From Anaerosalibacter massiliensis (GTDB lineage Bacteria; Bacillota; Clostridia; Tissierellales; Sporanaerobacteraceae): a stretch of 64,000 bases of DNA. The DNA lies in assembly GCA_000751555.1 (NCBI GenBank), contig CCEZ01000043.1:1-64000 (forward strand), read 5' to 3'. The first letter of the stretch is position 1; each line of letters starts with the position of its first letter. The translations under genes were made by a program, and so were the position numbers. Under the pieces are notes generated by a model. It was given only the letters and a program-made list of their open reading frames with translations. It ran no database searches and was not told where the DNA came from. Shown here in pieces: positions 1 through 10,435 of the stretch.

Positions 1-39
1 TTACTTATGTTTTTTAGTTAGTCTAAGGGGGGATTATAT

Positions 40-1272
40 ATGGAGATTGTTACATTGCTAGCCTTAGTATTAGCTATAATTATAGGGTTTAGAAAACAGA
101 TAAATACAGGATTAGTAAGTATTTTGATGGCTTTCATAGTAGGACATTTTATGTTAGGATTAGATGGGAAGGAAATTGTGTCTGGTTGGCCAACAAACTT
201 ATTTTTTATACTATTAGGAATGACCTTATTATTTGGCATGGCTAAAGCAAATGGAACATTAACATTAATAACAAAGAAGATATCTAGTTTAGCTAAAGGT
301 AATACTAAACTTTTACCAATTATATTCTTTGCATTGACGGGAGTTATAGCGGGAATAGGGCCGGGCAACATAGCAGCTGTTGCCCTAATGGCACCTATAG
401 CTATGGAGTTAACTGATTCAGAGGATATTCCTGAAATACTTATGGCTACTATGATTATCTCAGGTTCATTGGCAGGAGCCTTGTCTCCGTTGGCTCCTAC
501 GGGAATAATAGCTATAAATCTAGCAGCAGAACAAGGATTAGAGGTTAGTAAAAGTATATTTTTAAGTTGTATTTCTACATCTGTTATAATGGGAGGACTG
601 TTCTACTTTATATTTGGTGGACATAAACTCCAAAACAAGAATTCAAAAATTCACAATATTCAAACTTTTAATAGAGAACAAAAAATAACATCTCTTATAA
701 TATTGTTGGTAATAATAGGAATATTGGTATATAAAATGGATATAGGATTGATAGCTTTTTCTGGTGCAGTAATACTCCTTTTATTGGGGGTAGTAGATGA
801 AAAAGCAGCTATAATTGAAGTTCCTTGGAGCACTTTAATATTAGTATCAGGAGTAGCAGTATTAGTAAATGTAGTAGGAATAGGAGGAGGAATAGATTTT
901 TTATCAGGTTTTCTAGCTAAAATTATGAATGAAAAAACAGCTACATCAATTATGGCAATAACTGCTGGACTTATGTCAGCTGTTTCCAGTGCTTCTGGAG
1001 TAGTACTTCCTACATTAATACCTACTATTCCTAAAATAGCTACTGGAATAGGAGGAAATATTAGTGAAATTGCATTAGTATCTGCTATTGTTGTAGGTGC
1101 CCATACAGTTACTTTTAGTCCATTATCAACATTAGGGGCTATAGCATTATCTTCTTCCACAGAGAGAATAGATAAACAAAAGTTTTTTGGACAATTGCTA
1201 GTAGTAGGACTTTTATCAGTACTACTTGCTGGAGTCTTAGGTTTTTTAGGATTATATAATATTTGGAGTTAG
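40..1272 (+). CDS. MatC-type dicarboxylate carrier (SLC13/ion-transporter-like membrane protein)
   Basis: A 410-residue, strongly hydrophobic protein with about ten predicted membrane segments. The N-terminal ~140 residues match the MatC_N family (malonate/dicarboxylate carriers): a conserved GMTLLFGMAKANGT segment near residue 60 and a Gly/Pro-rich re-entrant motif GIGPGNIAAVALMAP near residue 105. A second Gly/Ser-rich loop (SAVSSASGVVLPT) lies in the C-terminal half, as expected for an inverted-repeat carrier. The start follows an AAGGGGGG ribosome site. It is followed by a strong terminator, so it is the last gene of its transcript; the upstream context is cut by the window. The substrate is inferred from the family only; other small organic acids are possible. 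Confidence 0.75.
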   Translation: MEIVTLLALVLAIIIGFRKQINTGLVSILMAFIVGHFMLGLDGKEIVSGWPTNLFFILLGMTLLFGMAKANGTLTLITKKISSLAKGNTKLLPIIFFALTGVIAGIGPGNIAAVALMAPIAMELTDSEDIPEILMATMIISGSLAGALSPLAPTGIIAINLAAEQGLEVSKSIFLSCISTSVIMGGLFYFIFGGHKLQNKNSKIHNIQTFNREQKITSLIILLVIIGILVYKMDIGLIAFSGAVILLLLGVVDEKAAIIEVPWSTLILVSGVAVLVNVVGIGGGIDFLSGFLAKIMNEKTATSIMAITAGLMSAVSSASGVVLPTLIPTIPKIATGIGGNISEIALVSAIVVGAHTVTFSPLSTLGAIALSSSTERIDKQKFFGQLLVVGLLSVLLAGVLGFLGLYNIWS

Positions 1273-1275
1273 ATG

Positions 1276-1338
1276 AAATAAAATATTGCCAACCTTTTAA
1301 TAATCAAAATTTTTAAGGGTTGGCAATATTTTATTTTT
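1276..1338 (+). terminator. Rho-independent terminator after the MatC-type carrier
   Basis: A long stem pairs AAAATATTGCCAACC with GGTTGGCAATATTTT, extended inward by AACCTTTTAA against TTTAAGGGTT, and is followed by a T-rich tail. Confidence 0.8.
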
Positions 1339-1341
1339 GTA

Positions 1342-1384
1342 TTGAAAAATATTATATATCTGTTATATAATATATATAACAGAT
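1342..1384 (+). promoter_or_regulatory. Promoter with palindromic operator for the GntR gene
   Basis: TTGAAA (1342-1347) and TATAAT (1366-1371) are separated by 18 bases. The -10 box sits inside a perfect 11-bp inverted repeat with a 5-base centre (ATCTGTTATAT ... ATATAACAGAT, 1358-1384). A palindrome covering the -10 box directly ahead of a GntR-type gene suggests autorepression. The palindrome is seen; its use as operator is inferred. Confidence 0.6.
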
Positions 1385-1400
1385 AGAAAGGAAGAAATAT

Positions 1401-1781
1401 ATGATTATAAAAATAGATTTTGAATCAGAAACTCCTATATACGAACAGCTGAGACGTCAAATAATAGAAGGGATAGCTAAAGGTGAATTAAAAAAAGGAG
1501 AAGAATTACCTTCTGTAAGACAATTAGCAGAAGATATAGGGATAAATCTTCATACTGTAAATAAATCCTACAATATCTTAAAAGAAGAAGGTTATTTAGT
1601 TGTTGATAGGAGAAAGGGAACTATGGTAAGTGATATTATGCCAAAGATTGATGAAAATTATATTAATAATCTAAAAGAAGAAATAAAATATATTATTGCT
1701 GATGCTTATTGCAGAGGTATGAATAAGGAAGAGTTTTTAGATTTATGTGAAAAGTATTTTCATAGTTTTGTAAAAAAATAG
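1401..1781 (+). CDS. GntR-family transcriptional regulator, YtrA-like
   Basis: A 126-residue protein with an N-terminal winged helix-turn-helix (residues ~10-75; PIYEQLRRQIIEGIAKGELK, then LPSVRQLAEDIGINLHTVNK). The short C-terminal helical tail lacks a ligand-binding effector domain, which is typical of the YtrA subfamily that usually controls ABC transporter or membrane-protein operons. It is preceded by its own promoter/palindrome and followed after 14 bases by a DUF1648 membrane protein, so the two are probably co-transcribed. Autoregulation is likely from the operator position. Confidence 0.85.
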   Translation: MIIKIDFESETPIYEQLRRQIIEGIAKGELKKGEELPSVRQLAEDIGINLHTVNKSYNILKEEGYLVVDRRKGTMVSDIMPKIDENYINNLKEEIKYIIADAYCRGMNKEEFLDLCEKYFHSFVKK

Positions 1782-1795
1782 AGAGGGTGATTTTG

Positions 1796-2896
1796 ATGGA
1801 AGATAAAATCTATATTGTTATTATGAACTTATTTATCTATGTAGTTTTATTAATTGTGCAAGTTTTAACTCCTAAAATGACTAGAAAAAACATATATTTT
1901 GGAATTAGAATACCAGAAGAAGAAGTTTGTAATCTAGAACTAAAAAAAATATATAGAATTTATGTAATGGAAAATATTTTTGTAAGTATACCATCAATAG
2001 TTCTACTCTCTTATTGGACTTATGTATCAAATAGTTTAGGGGTTATTGGATTAACAACTTTTATTTATATAGGCATATTGTTTTTAATTTATTTACATGC
2101 AAATAATAAAATGAAAAAGTTAAAAGAAAAAAAAGCGTGGGAAAAAACAAGGGAATATATAGTAGTGGATACGAAATTTAGTAGAGAAAAAGAAACTAAT
2201 ATATCATCATACTGGTATTTAATTCCTGCAATTATACCTATATTAAATTTAATAATTGGATTAACCAAACAGTCAAAATTACCAGAAAGAATACCTACTA
2301 ATTGGGGTTTTCAAGGAAATATAACAGGGTATATGGATACAAATTCTTTTATATGGTATATGCCTTTATTCCAGATAGGTATGGTAGCATTACTTTTTTT
2401 CGTTCACAAGATTATTGGTTGGTCTAAACAAGAGATTAGCTCTAAAAATCCAAAAGAGTCAGTAAGAAGAAATATTATTTTTAGAAGAACCTGGTCTATA
2501 TATACTTTAGTTATGGGAATAGTTATTAATTTAATTACTACTTTATTATTTTTCTATTCTTTAGGATTAATAGAAGGAAGTATAAAAGTTATATTTAGTT
2601 TATTTTTTATATTTATAGTATTGATTATAGTATCTAGTATAGTTATTTCTATAAAGGTGGGTCAAGGTGGTAGTAGACTTAAAATTGATAAAGAATATGA
2701 GGAAGTAAGTAGAGATGATGATAAATATTGGAAGTTAGGAAATTCTATATACTACAATCCAGAAGATCCAGCTTTATTTATTGAAAAAAGATTTGGAGTA
2801 GGTTGGACTGTCAATGTAGGCAGACCTTTAGGCATGTTTTTTATGATTCTTCCATTTATAATTATTGCACTTACTTTAATATTAGTTTCACAATGA
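1796..2896 (+). CDS. DUF1648/DUF5808 integral membrane protein
   Basis: About 366 residues. The ATG at 1796 is preferred because GAGAGGG lies 8 bases upstream; an in-frame GTG at 1787 overlaps that site. Several membrane helices are clear. In the middle is the DUF1648 signature (LPERIPTNWGFQGNITGYMD), and the C-terminal ~60 residues resemble DUF5808 (KYWKLGNSIYYNPEDPALF ... RPLG). Related proteins sit beside YtrA-like GntR regulators in many Firmicutes and SdpI-type members act as immunity or signal proteins, but no function can be assigned here. It lies in an operon with the GntR regulator. Confidence 0.7.
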   Translation: MEDKIYIVIMNLFIYVVLLIVQVLTPKMTRKNIYFGIRIPEEEVCNLELKKIYRIYVMENIFVSIPSIVLLSYWTYVSNSLGVIGLTTFIYIGILFLIYLHANNKMKKLKEKKAWEKTREYIVVDTKFSREKETNISSYWYLIPAIIPILNLIIGLTKQSKLPERIPTNWGFQGNITGYMDTNSFIWYMPLFQIGMVALLFFVHKIIGWSKQEISSKNPKESVRRNIIFRRTWSIYTLVMGIVINLITTLLFFYSLGLIEGSIKVIFSLFFIFIVLIIVSSIVISIKVGQGGSRLKIDKEYEEVSRDDDKYWKLGNSIYYNPEDPALFIEKRFGVGWTVNVGRPLGMFFMILPFIIIALTLILVSQ

Positions 2897-2937
2897 ATTT
2901 AGAATAAGAAAGTGAGTTATTTTATAAAAGCTAGAAA

Positions 2938-3291
2938 ATGTTTGAAAGACTTTTATATTTAAATAATATAATAGGTATAGTTTTACTTGGTTTATTAGGT
3001 AGTATTCCTATGACAGAACTTGGCATGGTAGTGGATATTATGAGACCTTTGTTAGTTTGGGATAATCCACAGAAAGCTATGAAAGAAAATTTAAATGTTT
3101 TTTTTAGTATGGGAATAGGATTGGCTTATATATCTTTAATAAGTTTGATAGTATATTATTGTATAAGTAGATTACGATTAAATGTAAATATAATATATTT
3201 TATTGTGTCAACTATATTTATACTATCTTCTTATTTAATATTTGTTTGGCTAAAAAAATTATGTGCCAGTCAATTTATTAATATAGAGTAG
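2938..3291 (+). pseudogene. C-terminal fragment of an ABC-2-type permease
   Basis: 117 residues with three membrane segments. The stretch VVDIMRPLLVWDNPQKAMKE followed by NLNV resembles the conserved D-x-P-x-L-x-W-x-NP-x-x-A-x-K-x-N-x-N block near the C-terminus of large ABC-2 permeases. No ribosome-binding site precedes the first ATG, and the rest of such a permease is absent upstream, so this looks like the 3-prime end left after a deletion. It follows a GntR(YtrA)/DUF1648 pair, where an ABC exporter would be expected. A small free-standing membrane protein cannot be excluded. Confidence 0.45.
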
Positions 3292-3297
3292 ATATAG

Positions 3298-3352
3298 CTA
3301 AGGGAGCGTCTTGAAATGTTTTTAAGTTATTTGAAAAGACGGTTCCTTTTAT
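3298..3352 (+). terminator. Rho-independent terminator
   Basis: AAGGGAGCGTCTT pairs imperfectly with AAGACGGTTCCTTTT and runs into T-rich sequence; it closes the GntR/DUF1648 region. The following ~270 bases (3353-3620) are very AT-rich and show no gene. Confidence 0.65.
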
Positions 3353-3616
3353 TATATTTAAATAGAGCTAAAAGAGAAAAACCAAAGCTATTATTTTTCT
3401 TTTTAGGGTAATATAATTGTAAAGAAAGCATATAAATTAAATGAAGTATTTTGATGTTTTTATCATATAAAAATTATTCATAAATGCAAAAAATAAGAAT
3501 ATACTTAATATAATTAAGACTATAACTATATAAAATTGTAGTATTAAAGCATTATTTCATCAATTTACTTTACAAAAGAAAATTTTGCTGATATAATGAG
3601 AATAAATAAATATTAA

Positions 3617-3682
3617 TGGAGATTATGAGAAAAAACATCAAAGAAAGCCTACTAATAGTAGGTAATGTTGATGTTTTTTTGT
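3617..3682 (+). promoter_or_regulatory. Hairpin leader upstream of glpP-glpF-glpK (candidate GlpP antitermination site)
   Basis: Two nested stems: an outer stem AACATCAA/TTGATGTT (around 3634-3676) and an inner stem CCTAC-TAATA-GTAGG (3648-3662), followed directly by a run of T. This is a terminator in form, placed about 100 bases ahead of glpP. In Bacillus, GlpP with glycerol-3-phosphate lets polymerase pass leader terminators of glp operons. That the same happens here, with GlpP controlling its own operon, is an inference. The purine-rich segment TGGAGATTATGAGA just before the stem could be part of the recognition site. Confidence 0.55.
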
Positions 3683-3776
3683 CTTCCAATCTCTTGTTCA
3701 ATCTTAGAATAAAGATTTGGAAAATTTAAAAAAATCAAAATATCAGTAGTATCATTTTATATTGGGGGCCTTAAAA

Positions 3777-4343
3777 ATGGGGAATGATTTTTTTAAAGGT
3801 ATTGCTATAAATCCTATAATAGCAGCTGTAAATCACTCTAATAAATTAGATAGGGCACTTTGTTCACCGTGTGAAAACCTTTTCTTATTAACGGGCAATA
3901 TTACTGATATAGGAAAGATTATAGAAAAGATTAAGCTCAAGGGAAAAGGTGTATACATCCATGTTGATTTAATAGAAGGACTTTCAAAAGATATTTGGGG
4001 ACTTAAATATATAGTTAATAAAACAAAACCAGATGGTATTATAACTACAAAAAATAATATTGCTAAGTTTTCTAGGGAATGTAATATATTTACTATTCAA
4101 AGGCTTTTTATGCTAGATTCTTTATCATTGGATTCTGGAATTAGGTCTATAAGAGAAAGCAATCCAAATGCAATAGAAATACTTCCAGGTATAATGCCTA
4201 AAATAGTAAAAGAGATATCTAGGCGGAGTAATATACCTATTATAACTGGAGGATTAATAAGTGAAAAGGAAGATGTAATAGAAAGTCTTAGTTCAGGAGC
4301 TATAGCAGTATCAACTAGCAATGAAAAAGTATGGTATATGTAA
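3777..4343 (+). CDS. glpP: Glycerol-3-phosphate-responsive antiterminator
   Basis: About 188 residues from the ATG at 3777; a G-rich ribosome site lies just upstream and the in-frame TTG at 3762 is less likely. The protein has the TIM-barrel-like GlpP fold signature throughout: an N-terminal NPIIAAVN segment, VYIHVDLIEGL near residue 65, DGIITTK, QRLFMLDS, ILPGIMPKIV and a C-terminal phosphate-binding PIITGGLI. It is an mRNA-binding antiterminator activated by glycerol-3-phosphate. It lies first in the glp operon, 100 bp ahead of glpF, with a terminator-like leader upstream. Confidence 0.92.
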   Translation: MGNDFFKGIAINPIIAAVNHSNKLDRALCSPCENLFLLTGNITDIGKIIEKIKLKGKGVYIHVDLIEGLSKDIWGLKYIVNKTKPDGIITTKNNIAKFSRECNIFTIQRLFMLDSLSLDSGIRSIRESNPNAIEILPGIMPKIVKEISRRSNIPIITGGLISEKEDVIESLSSGAIAVSTSNEKVWYM

Positions 4344-4445
4344 ATTTAAGGAGGTGATTTAAAAAAACAAAGAATTTATGTAAAGAAGATTTGTAAGAGG
4401 TAGATTTTGGTGACTAATCACAAAAAAACTAAGGGGGGATCTGCC

Positions 4446-5174
4446 ATGACACACATGGCAATGTATTCAGCGGAATTTTTTGGAACATTAATTTTAATTT
4501 TATTAGGTGATGGGGTAGTTGCTAACGTATCATTAAATAAATCTAAGGCAAAAGATGCAGGATGGATAGTTGTAACAGCTGCATGGGGACTTGCAGTTGC
4601 TGTGGCAGCTTATATTACAGGATGGGTAAGTGGTGCTCATTTAAATCCAGCGGTAACAATTGCTATGGCAGTTTCAGGAAGTCTTGATTGGGCTTTAGTG
4701 CCGGGGTATATAATTTTTCAAATATTAGGTGGTATTGTAGGAGCAGCTCTTGTTTATGTAGCTTTTAAAGATCATTTTGCAGCTACTGATGATCCGGATG
4801 TTAAACTAGGAATATTCTGTACAGCACCAGCTATTAGAAATTATGGAAGTAACTTTATTACAGAGGTTATAGGTACAATAATATTAGTAGTTGGAATAAT
4901 GGGAATTAATAATGCGAACAATGAAGTTGGAGCATTAAGTGCTCTATTAGCAGGATTTTTAGTTTGGGTTATAGGTTTAAGTTTAGGTGGTCCAACAGGA
5001 TATGCAATCAATCCAGCTAGAGATTTAGGACCAAGAATAGCTCATGCTATTTTACCAATACCAGGAAAGAGAGATTCAGACTGGTCCTATGCATATATAC
5101 CAGTTATTGGACCGATTGTAGGTGGAATACTTGGAGCATTAATATATATGTTCTTCTCAAATATGTGGGTATAG
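4446..5174 (+). CDS. glpF: Glycerol uptake facilitator (aquaglyceroporin)
   Basis: A 242-residue MIP-family channel. The ATG at 4446 is chosen because AAGGGGGG lies just upstream; the upstream in-frame GTG at 4407 would add 13 polar residues. Six membrane helices and both hemichannel motifs are visible: SGAHLNPAVT near residue 63 and GPTGYAINPARDLGPR near residue 188, where the Asp after NPAR is typical of glycerol-conducting members. It imports glycerol by diffusion for phosphorylation by the adjacent glpK. Confidence 0.95.
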   Translation: MTHMAMYSAEFFGTLILILLGDGVVANVSLNKSKAKDAGWIVVTAAWGLAVAVAAYITGWVSGAHLNPAVTIAMAVSGSLDWALVPGYIIFQILGGIVGAALVYVAFKDHFAATDDPDVKLGIFCTAPAIRNYGSNFITEVIGTIILVVGIMGINNANNEVGALSALLAGFLVWVIGLSLGGPTGYAINPARDLGPRIAHAILPIPGKRDSDWSYAYIPVIGPIVGGILGALIYMFFSNMWV

Positions 5175-5197
5175 AAACTTATATCATATTATTTTAG

Positions 5198-6733
<1,536 letters not shown>

Positions 6734-6750
6734 AATATAGATAAAAGTTT

Positions 6751-6786
6751 AAAGCCTCGTTGGTAAATAAACCAACGAGGCTTTAA
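6751..6786 (+). terminator. Terminator of the glp operon
   Basis: Perfect 14-bp stem AAAGCCTCGTTGGT / ACCAACGAGGCTTT with a 6-base loop and short T tail, 18 bases after the glpK stop. Confidence 0.9.
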
Positions 6787-6812
6787 TTATGTAATAAATT
6801 TATAAAAAAGAT

Positions 6813-6847
6813 AAAAATGCAAGTTTTAAATTAAAACTTGCATTTTT
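6813..6847. terminator. Second, nearly perfect palindromic terminator
   Basis: AAAAATGCAAGTTTTAA and its exact reverse complement around a single central base, ending in TTTTT on either strand. It can work in both directions. From here to 7106 the sequence is AT-rich with no visible gene; the promoter of the next operon is presumably in it. Confidence 0.75.
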
Positions 6848-7106
6848 GCTTGCAAAATATAAATATATATGTTAAAATCATCTCAAGTCTTAAAAAGGAT
6901 ATAAGAATAAAAAATAATATACACACACTAAATAGCTATAATAACTTAAATGCTTGCATAAAAATAAAAAAGTCATATCTATAGAAATATCCATAGCATC
7001 TCATAATAAAATTTAAAAATTAAAATTATAAAAAAAGTGAAGGTTGAAGTAAATATACTTGCAATATATAGGAAATTAAAACAATAATGAATAAGGAGGA
7101 AAATTT

Positions 7107-8453
7107 ATGAATTATTCAGGAGTGGATACTTTAAGACCAAATCTTTTCAAGGAGGTTTTTCCTTATGAAGAGATTCCAAAGGTTTTATTTAACAATATTC
7201 AACAACCAATGGAAATTCCAGAGGATATATGGATTACTGACACTACATTTAGGGATGGGCAACAATCTATATCATCTATGACGGTAGAACAAATTGTTAA
7301 AATCTATGATTATTTACATGAGCTTGACAATGGTTCAGGGATTATAAAACAAACGGAGTTTTTTTTATATTCAGATAAAGATAGGAAGGCAGTAGAGAAA
7401 TGTATTGAAAAAGGATATGATTTTCCAGAAATAACATCATGGATTAGAGCCAATAAAGAAGATTTTAAGTTAGTTAAAGAAATGGGAATTAAAGAAACAG
7501 GAATACTTATGTCTTGTTCTGATTATCATATATTTCACAAATTAAATATGACCAGAAAGGAAGCAATGCAAAATTATCTTTCCATAGCAGAAGCTGCATT
7601 GGAAAATGGCATAATTCCTAGATGTCATTTTGAGGATATAACAAGGGCAGATTTCTTTGGATTTGTTGTACCATTAGCAAAAAATCTCATGAGATTATCA
7701 GAAGAGTCTAATATACCAGTGAAAATAAGAGCTTGTGATACATTAGGATTGGGAGTTCCACATCCTGGGGTAGAGCTTCCTAGAAGCGTACCAGCTATTA
7801 TTCATGGATTAAGATATTATTCAAATGTACCTTCTAAATCAATTGAATGGCATGGACACAATGATTATTATTCAGTAGTTACAAATTCAGCTACAACTTG
7901 GCTTTATGGTGGGTCATCTGTAAATACTACGTTGTTTGGGATTGGAGAAAGGGTTGGAAACTGTCCTTTAGAGGCTATGATAATTGAGTATGCACAAATA
8001 AAAGGAAATACTAAAAATATGAATCTTAAGATAATATCTGAAATAGCAGATTATTTTGAGAAAGAATTAAAACATGAAATACCACCACGTACCCCTTTTG
8101 TTGGCAGTGAATTCAATACTACTAGAGCAGGAGTTCATGCAGATGGACTTTTAAAAAATGAAGAAATATATAATAGTTTTGATACTAGGAAAATATTAGG
8201 CAAACCAGCAACAGTAGCAGTAAATTCTTATTCTGGAATAGCTGGTATAGCAGCTTGGATAAATAGTTATTTTAATTTAGATGAAAGTGAAAGAATAGAT
8301 AAAAAAGATAAAAGAATACTTCCAATTAAAAAATGGATAGATCTTGAATATGAAAACGGAAGAATTTCAAATATAAGAAATGAAGAACTTAAAGAATTAG
8401 TATATAGATATATACCAAATATTTTAGAAAATGAAAATGTAAAAGTTATATAG
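7107..8453 (+). CDS. Re-citrate synthase (isopropylmalate/homocitrate synthase family)
   Basis: 448 residues, start after GGAGG. HMG-like TIM-barrel signatures: DTTFRDGQQS near residue 46, the metal-site WHGHNDYYSVV near residue 250, GIGERVGNCPLEAM near residue 288. Alone this could be homocitrate or isopropylmalate synthase. The C-terminal leucine-binding regulatory domain is missing and the gene is followed by aconitase and isocitrate dehydrogenase, the arrangement of the Re-citrate synthase loci of Clostridium kluyveri and C. acetobutylicum. It would condense acetyl-CoA and oxaloacetate to citrate with Re stereochemistry, starting the oxidative half-TCA path to glutamate. Confidence 0.85.
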   Translation: MNYSGVDTLRPNLFKEVFPYEEIPKVLFNNIQQPMEIPEDIWITDTTFRDGQQSISSMTVEQIVKIYDYLHELDNGSGIIKQTEFFLYSDKDRKAVEKCIEKGYDFPEITSWIRANKEDFKLVKEMGIKETGILMSCSDYHIFHKLNMTRKEAMQNYLSIAEAALENGIIPRCHFEDITRADFFGFVVPLAKNLMRLSEESNIPVKIRACDTLGLGVPHPGVELPRSVPAIIHGLRYYSNVPSKSIEWHGHNDYYSVVTNSATTWLYGGSSVNTTLFGIGERVGNCPLEAMIIEYAQIKGNTKNMNLKIISEIADYFEKELKHEIPPRTPFVGSEFNTTRAGVHADGLLKNEEIYNSFDTRKILGKPATVAVNSYSGIAGIAAWINSYFNLDESERIDKKDKRILPIKKWIDLEYENGRISNIRNEELKELVYRYIPNILENENVKVI

Positions 8454-8473
8454 TAAAGATTGGAGGAAAAAAC

Positions 8474-10399
8474 ATGGGATTTACAGTAGCAGAAAAAATC
8501 ATAAGAAATCATTTAAAAACTGGACAATTGGAAAGAGGAAGAGAAATAGGTTTGAAAATAGATCAGACTCTTACTCAAGATTCTACTGGTACCATGGCTT
8601 ATTTGCAATTTGAAGCCATGGGTGTAGATAGGGTAAAGACTAAAAAATCTGTAGCATATATTGATCACAATATGTTGCAAGCTGGCCCAGAAAACGCAGA
8701 TGATCACCTTTATATACAAAGAGTAGCAAAGAAACATGGTATATACTTTTCAAAACCAGGGAATGGAATCTGCCATCAAGTCCATTTAGAAAGATTTGGA
8801 GTACCTGGCGAAACTCTTCTAGGATCGGATAGTCATACTCCTACTTGTGGAGGTATAGGTATGTTGGCTATAGGGGCTGGTGGATTAGATGTAGCAGTAG
8901 CTATGGCGGGAGGAGAGTATTTTATAACTATGCCTAGAATAGTTAAAGTAGAGCTAAAAGGTAGATTAAATCCTGGAGTTTCAGCTAAAGATATCATATT
9001 GGAAGTTTTAAGGATATATGGAGTAAAGGGTGGAATAAATAAAATATTTGAATACTGTGGAGATGGAATTAAAAGTTTGACTGTACCGGAAAGAGGGACT
9101 ATAACTAACATGGGGGCAGAACTAGGAGCTACTACTTCAATATTCCCTTCTGAGGAAAATACTTATAGGTTTTTAAAGGCTCAAGGAAGGGAGAAAGATT
9201 TCATAGAATTAATTCCAGATAAAGATGCATATTATGATGAAGAAATCATTATAGATCTTAATAAATTAGAACCACTAATAGCTTGTCCTCATAGTCCTGA
9301 TAATGTAGTAAATGTAACTAGTATAGAAGGTACTAAGGTAAATCAAGTGGCTATAGGTAGTTGCACTAATTCGTCTTATATGGATTTGATGAAAGTAGCT
9401 GAAATTTTAGATGGGAAAACTATAGCAGAAGATGTATCTCTAGTTATTTCTCCAGGCTCAAAACAAGTACTAAATATGCTTGCACAAAATGGAGTTTTAG
9501 GAAAACTTATATCATCGGGAGCTAGAATATTAGAATGCGGATGTGGTCCATGTATAGGTATGGGACAAGCTCCAAATACTAATGGCATTTCATTAAGAAC
9601 TTTTAATAGGAATTTTAAAGGTAGATCTGGAACAGTCTCAGCTAATGTGTATTTAGCCAGTCCAGAAGTAGCAGCAGTTTCTGCTCTTACAGGATGTATT
9701 ACAGATCCAAGAAAATATGTTAATAAATTAAGCATAGATATGCCAGAGATATTCATTGTAAATGATAATTTAATAGTAGAACCAGCAGAAGTAGACAATA
9801 ATATTGAAATCATACGAGGACCAAATATTAGGCCATTTCCTAAAAATAAACCATTAGGAAGAAGAATAAGGGAAAAAGTTCTTATAAAAGTTGAAGATAA
9901 TATAACTACAGACCATATAATGCCTTCAAATGCAAAACTTCTACCTTATAGATCTAATATTCCTTATTTAGCAGATTATTGTTTAACACCTTGTGACTCG
10001 GAATTTCCAAAGAGAGCTAAAGAATATAATGGAGGCATTATTATAGGAGGTCATAATTATGGTCAAGGTTCTAGTCGTGAACACGCAGCATTAGCACCAT
10101 TGTATTTAGGAATAAAAGCTGTTATGGCAAAATCTTTTGCAAGAATACACAAACAAAATTTAATCAACAATGGAATACTTCCATTAGTATTTCAAGATGA
10201 AAGTAATTATGATGACATAGATTTATTAGATGAATTAATTATAGAAGATATTTTAAATCAAATAAAAAAAGATATGGTAATCGTAAAAAATAAAACAAAG
10301 GCTACAGAATATAAATTATTATTAGATGTAAAAGATAGACAAAGGAAAATATTAGAATTAGGAGGACTATTAAATTTGATGAATTTTCAAAATAAATAA
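8474..10399 (+). CDS. Aconitate hydratase
   Basis: 641 residues, the short clostridial aconitase form. The three [4Fe-4S] cysteines are visible in GSCTNSSYMDL (near residue 298) and ECGCGPCIGMGQAPN (near 356). The C-terminal swivel domain carries DHIMPSNA and YGQGSSREHAALAP. It isomerises citrate to isocitrate. The gene starts 20 bases after the Re-citrate synthase stop with a good GGAGG site and is co-transcribed with it. A homoaconitase role is less likely given the pyruvate carboxylase and IDH neighbours. Confidence 0.93.
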   Translation: MGFTVAEKIIRNHLKTGQLERGREIGLKIDQTLTQDSTGTMAYLQFEAMGVDRVKTKKSVAYIDHNMLQAGPENADDHLYIQRVAKKHGIYFSKPGNGICHQVHLERFGVPGETLLGSDSHTPTCGGIGMLAIGAGGLDVAVAMAGGEYFITMPRIVKVELKGRLNPGVSAKDIILEVLRIYGVKGGINKIFEYCGDGIKSLTVPERGTITNMGAELGATTSIFPSEENTYRFLKAQGREKDFIELIPDKDAYYDEEIIIDLNKLEPLIACPHSPDNVVNVTSIEGTKVNQVAIGSCTNSSYMDLMKVAEILDGKTIAEDVSLVISPGSKQVLNMLAQNGVLGKLISSGARILECGCGPCIGMGQAPNTNGISLRTFNRNFKGRSGTVSANVYLASPEVAAVSALTGCITDPRKYVNKLSIDMPEIFIVNDNLIVEPAEVDNNIEIIRGPNIRPFPKNKPLGRRIREKVLIKVEDNITTDHIMPSNAKLLPYRSNIPYLADYCLTPCDSEFPKRAKEYNGGIIIGGHNYGQGSSREHAALAPLYLGIKAVMAKSFARIHKQNLINNGILPLVFQDESNYDDIDLLDELIIEDILNQIKKDMVIVKNKTKATEYKLLLDVKDRQRKILELGGLLNLMNFQNK

Positions 10400-10435
10400 G
10401 GAAACAACACTATTTTACTTGAAAGGAAGGTTTAA

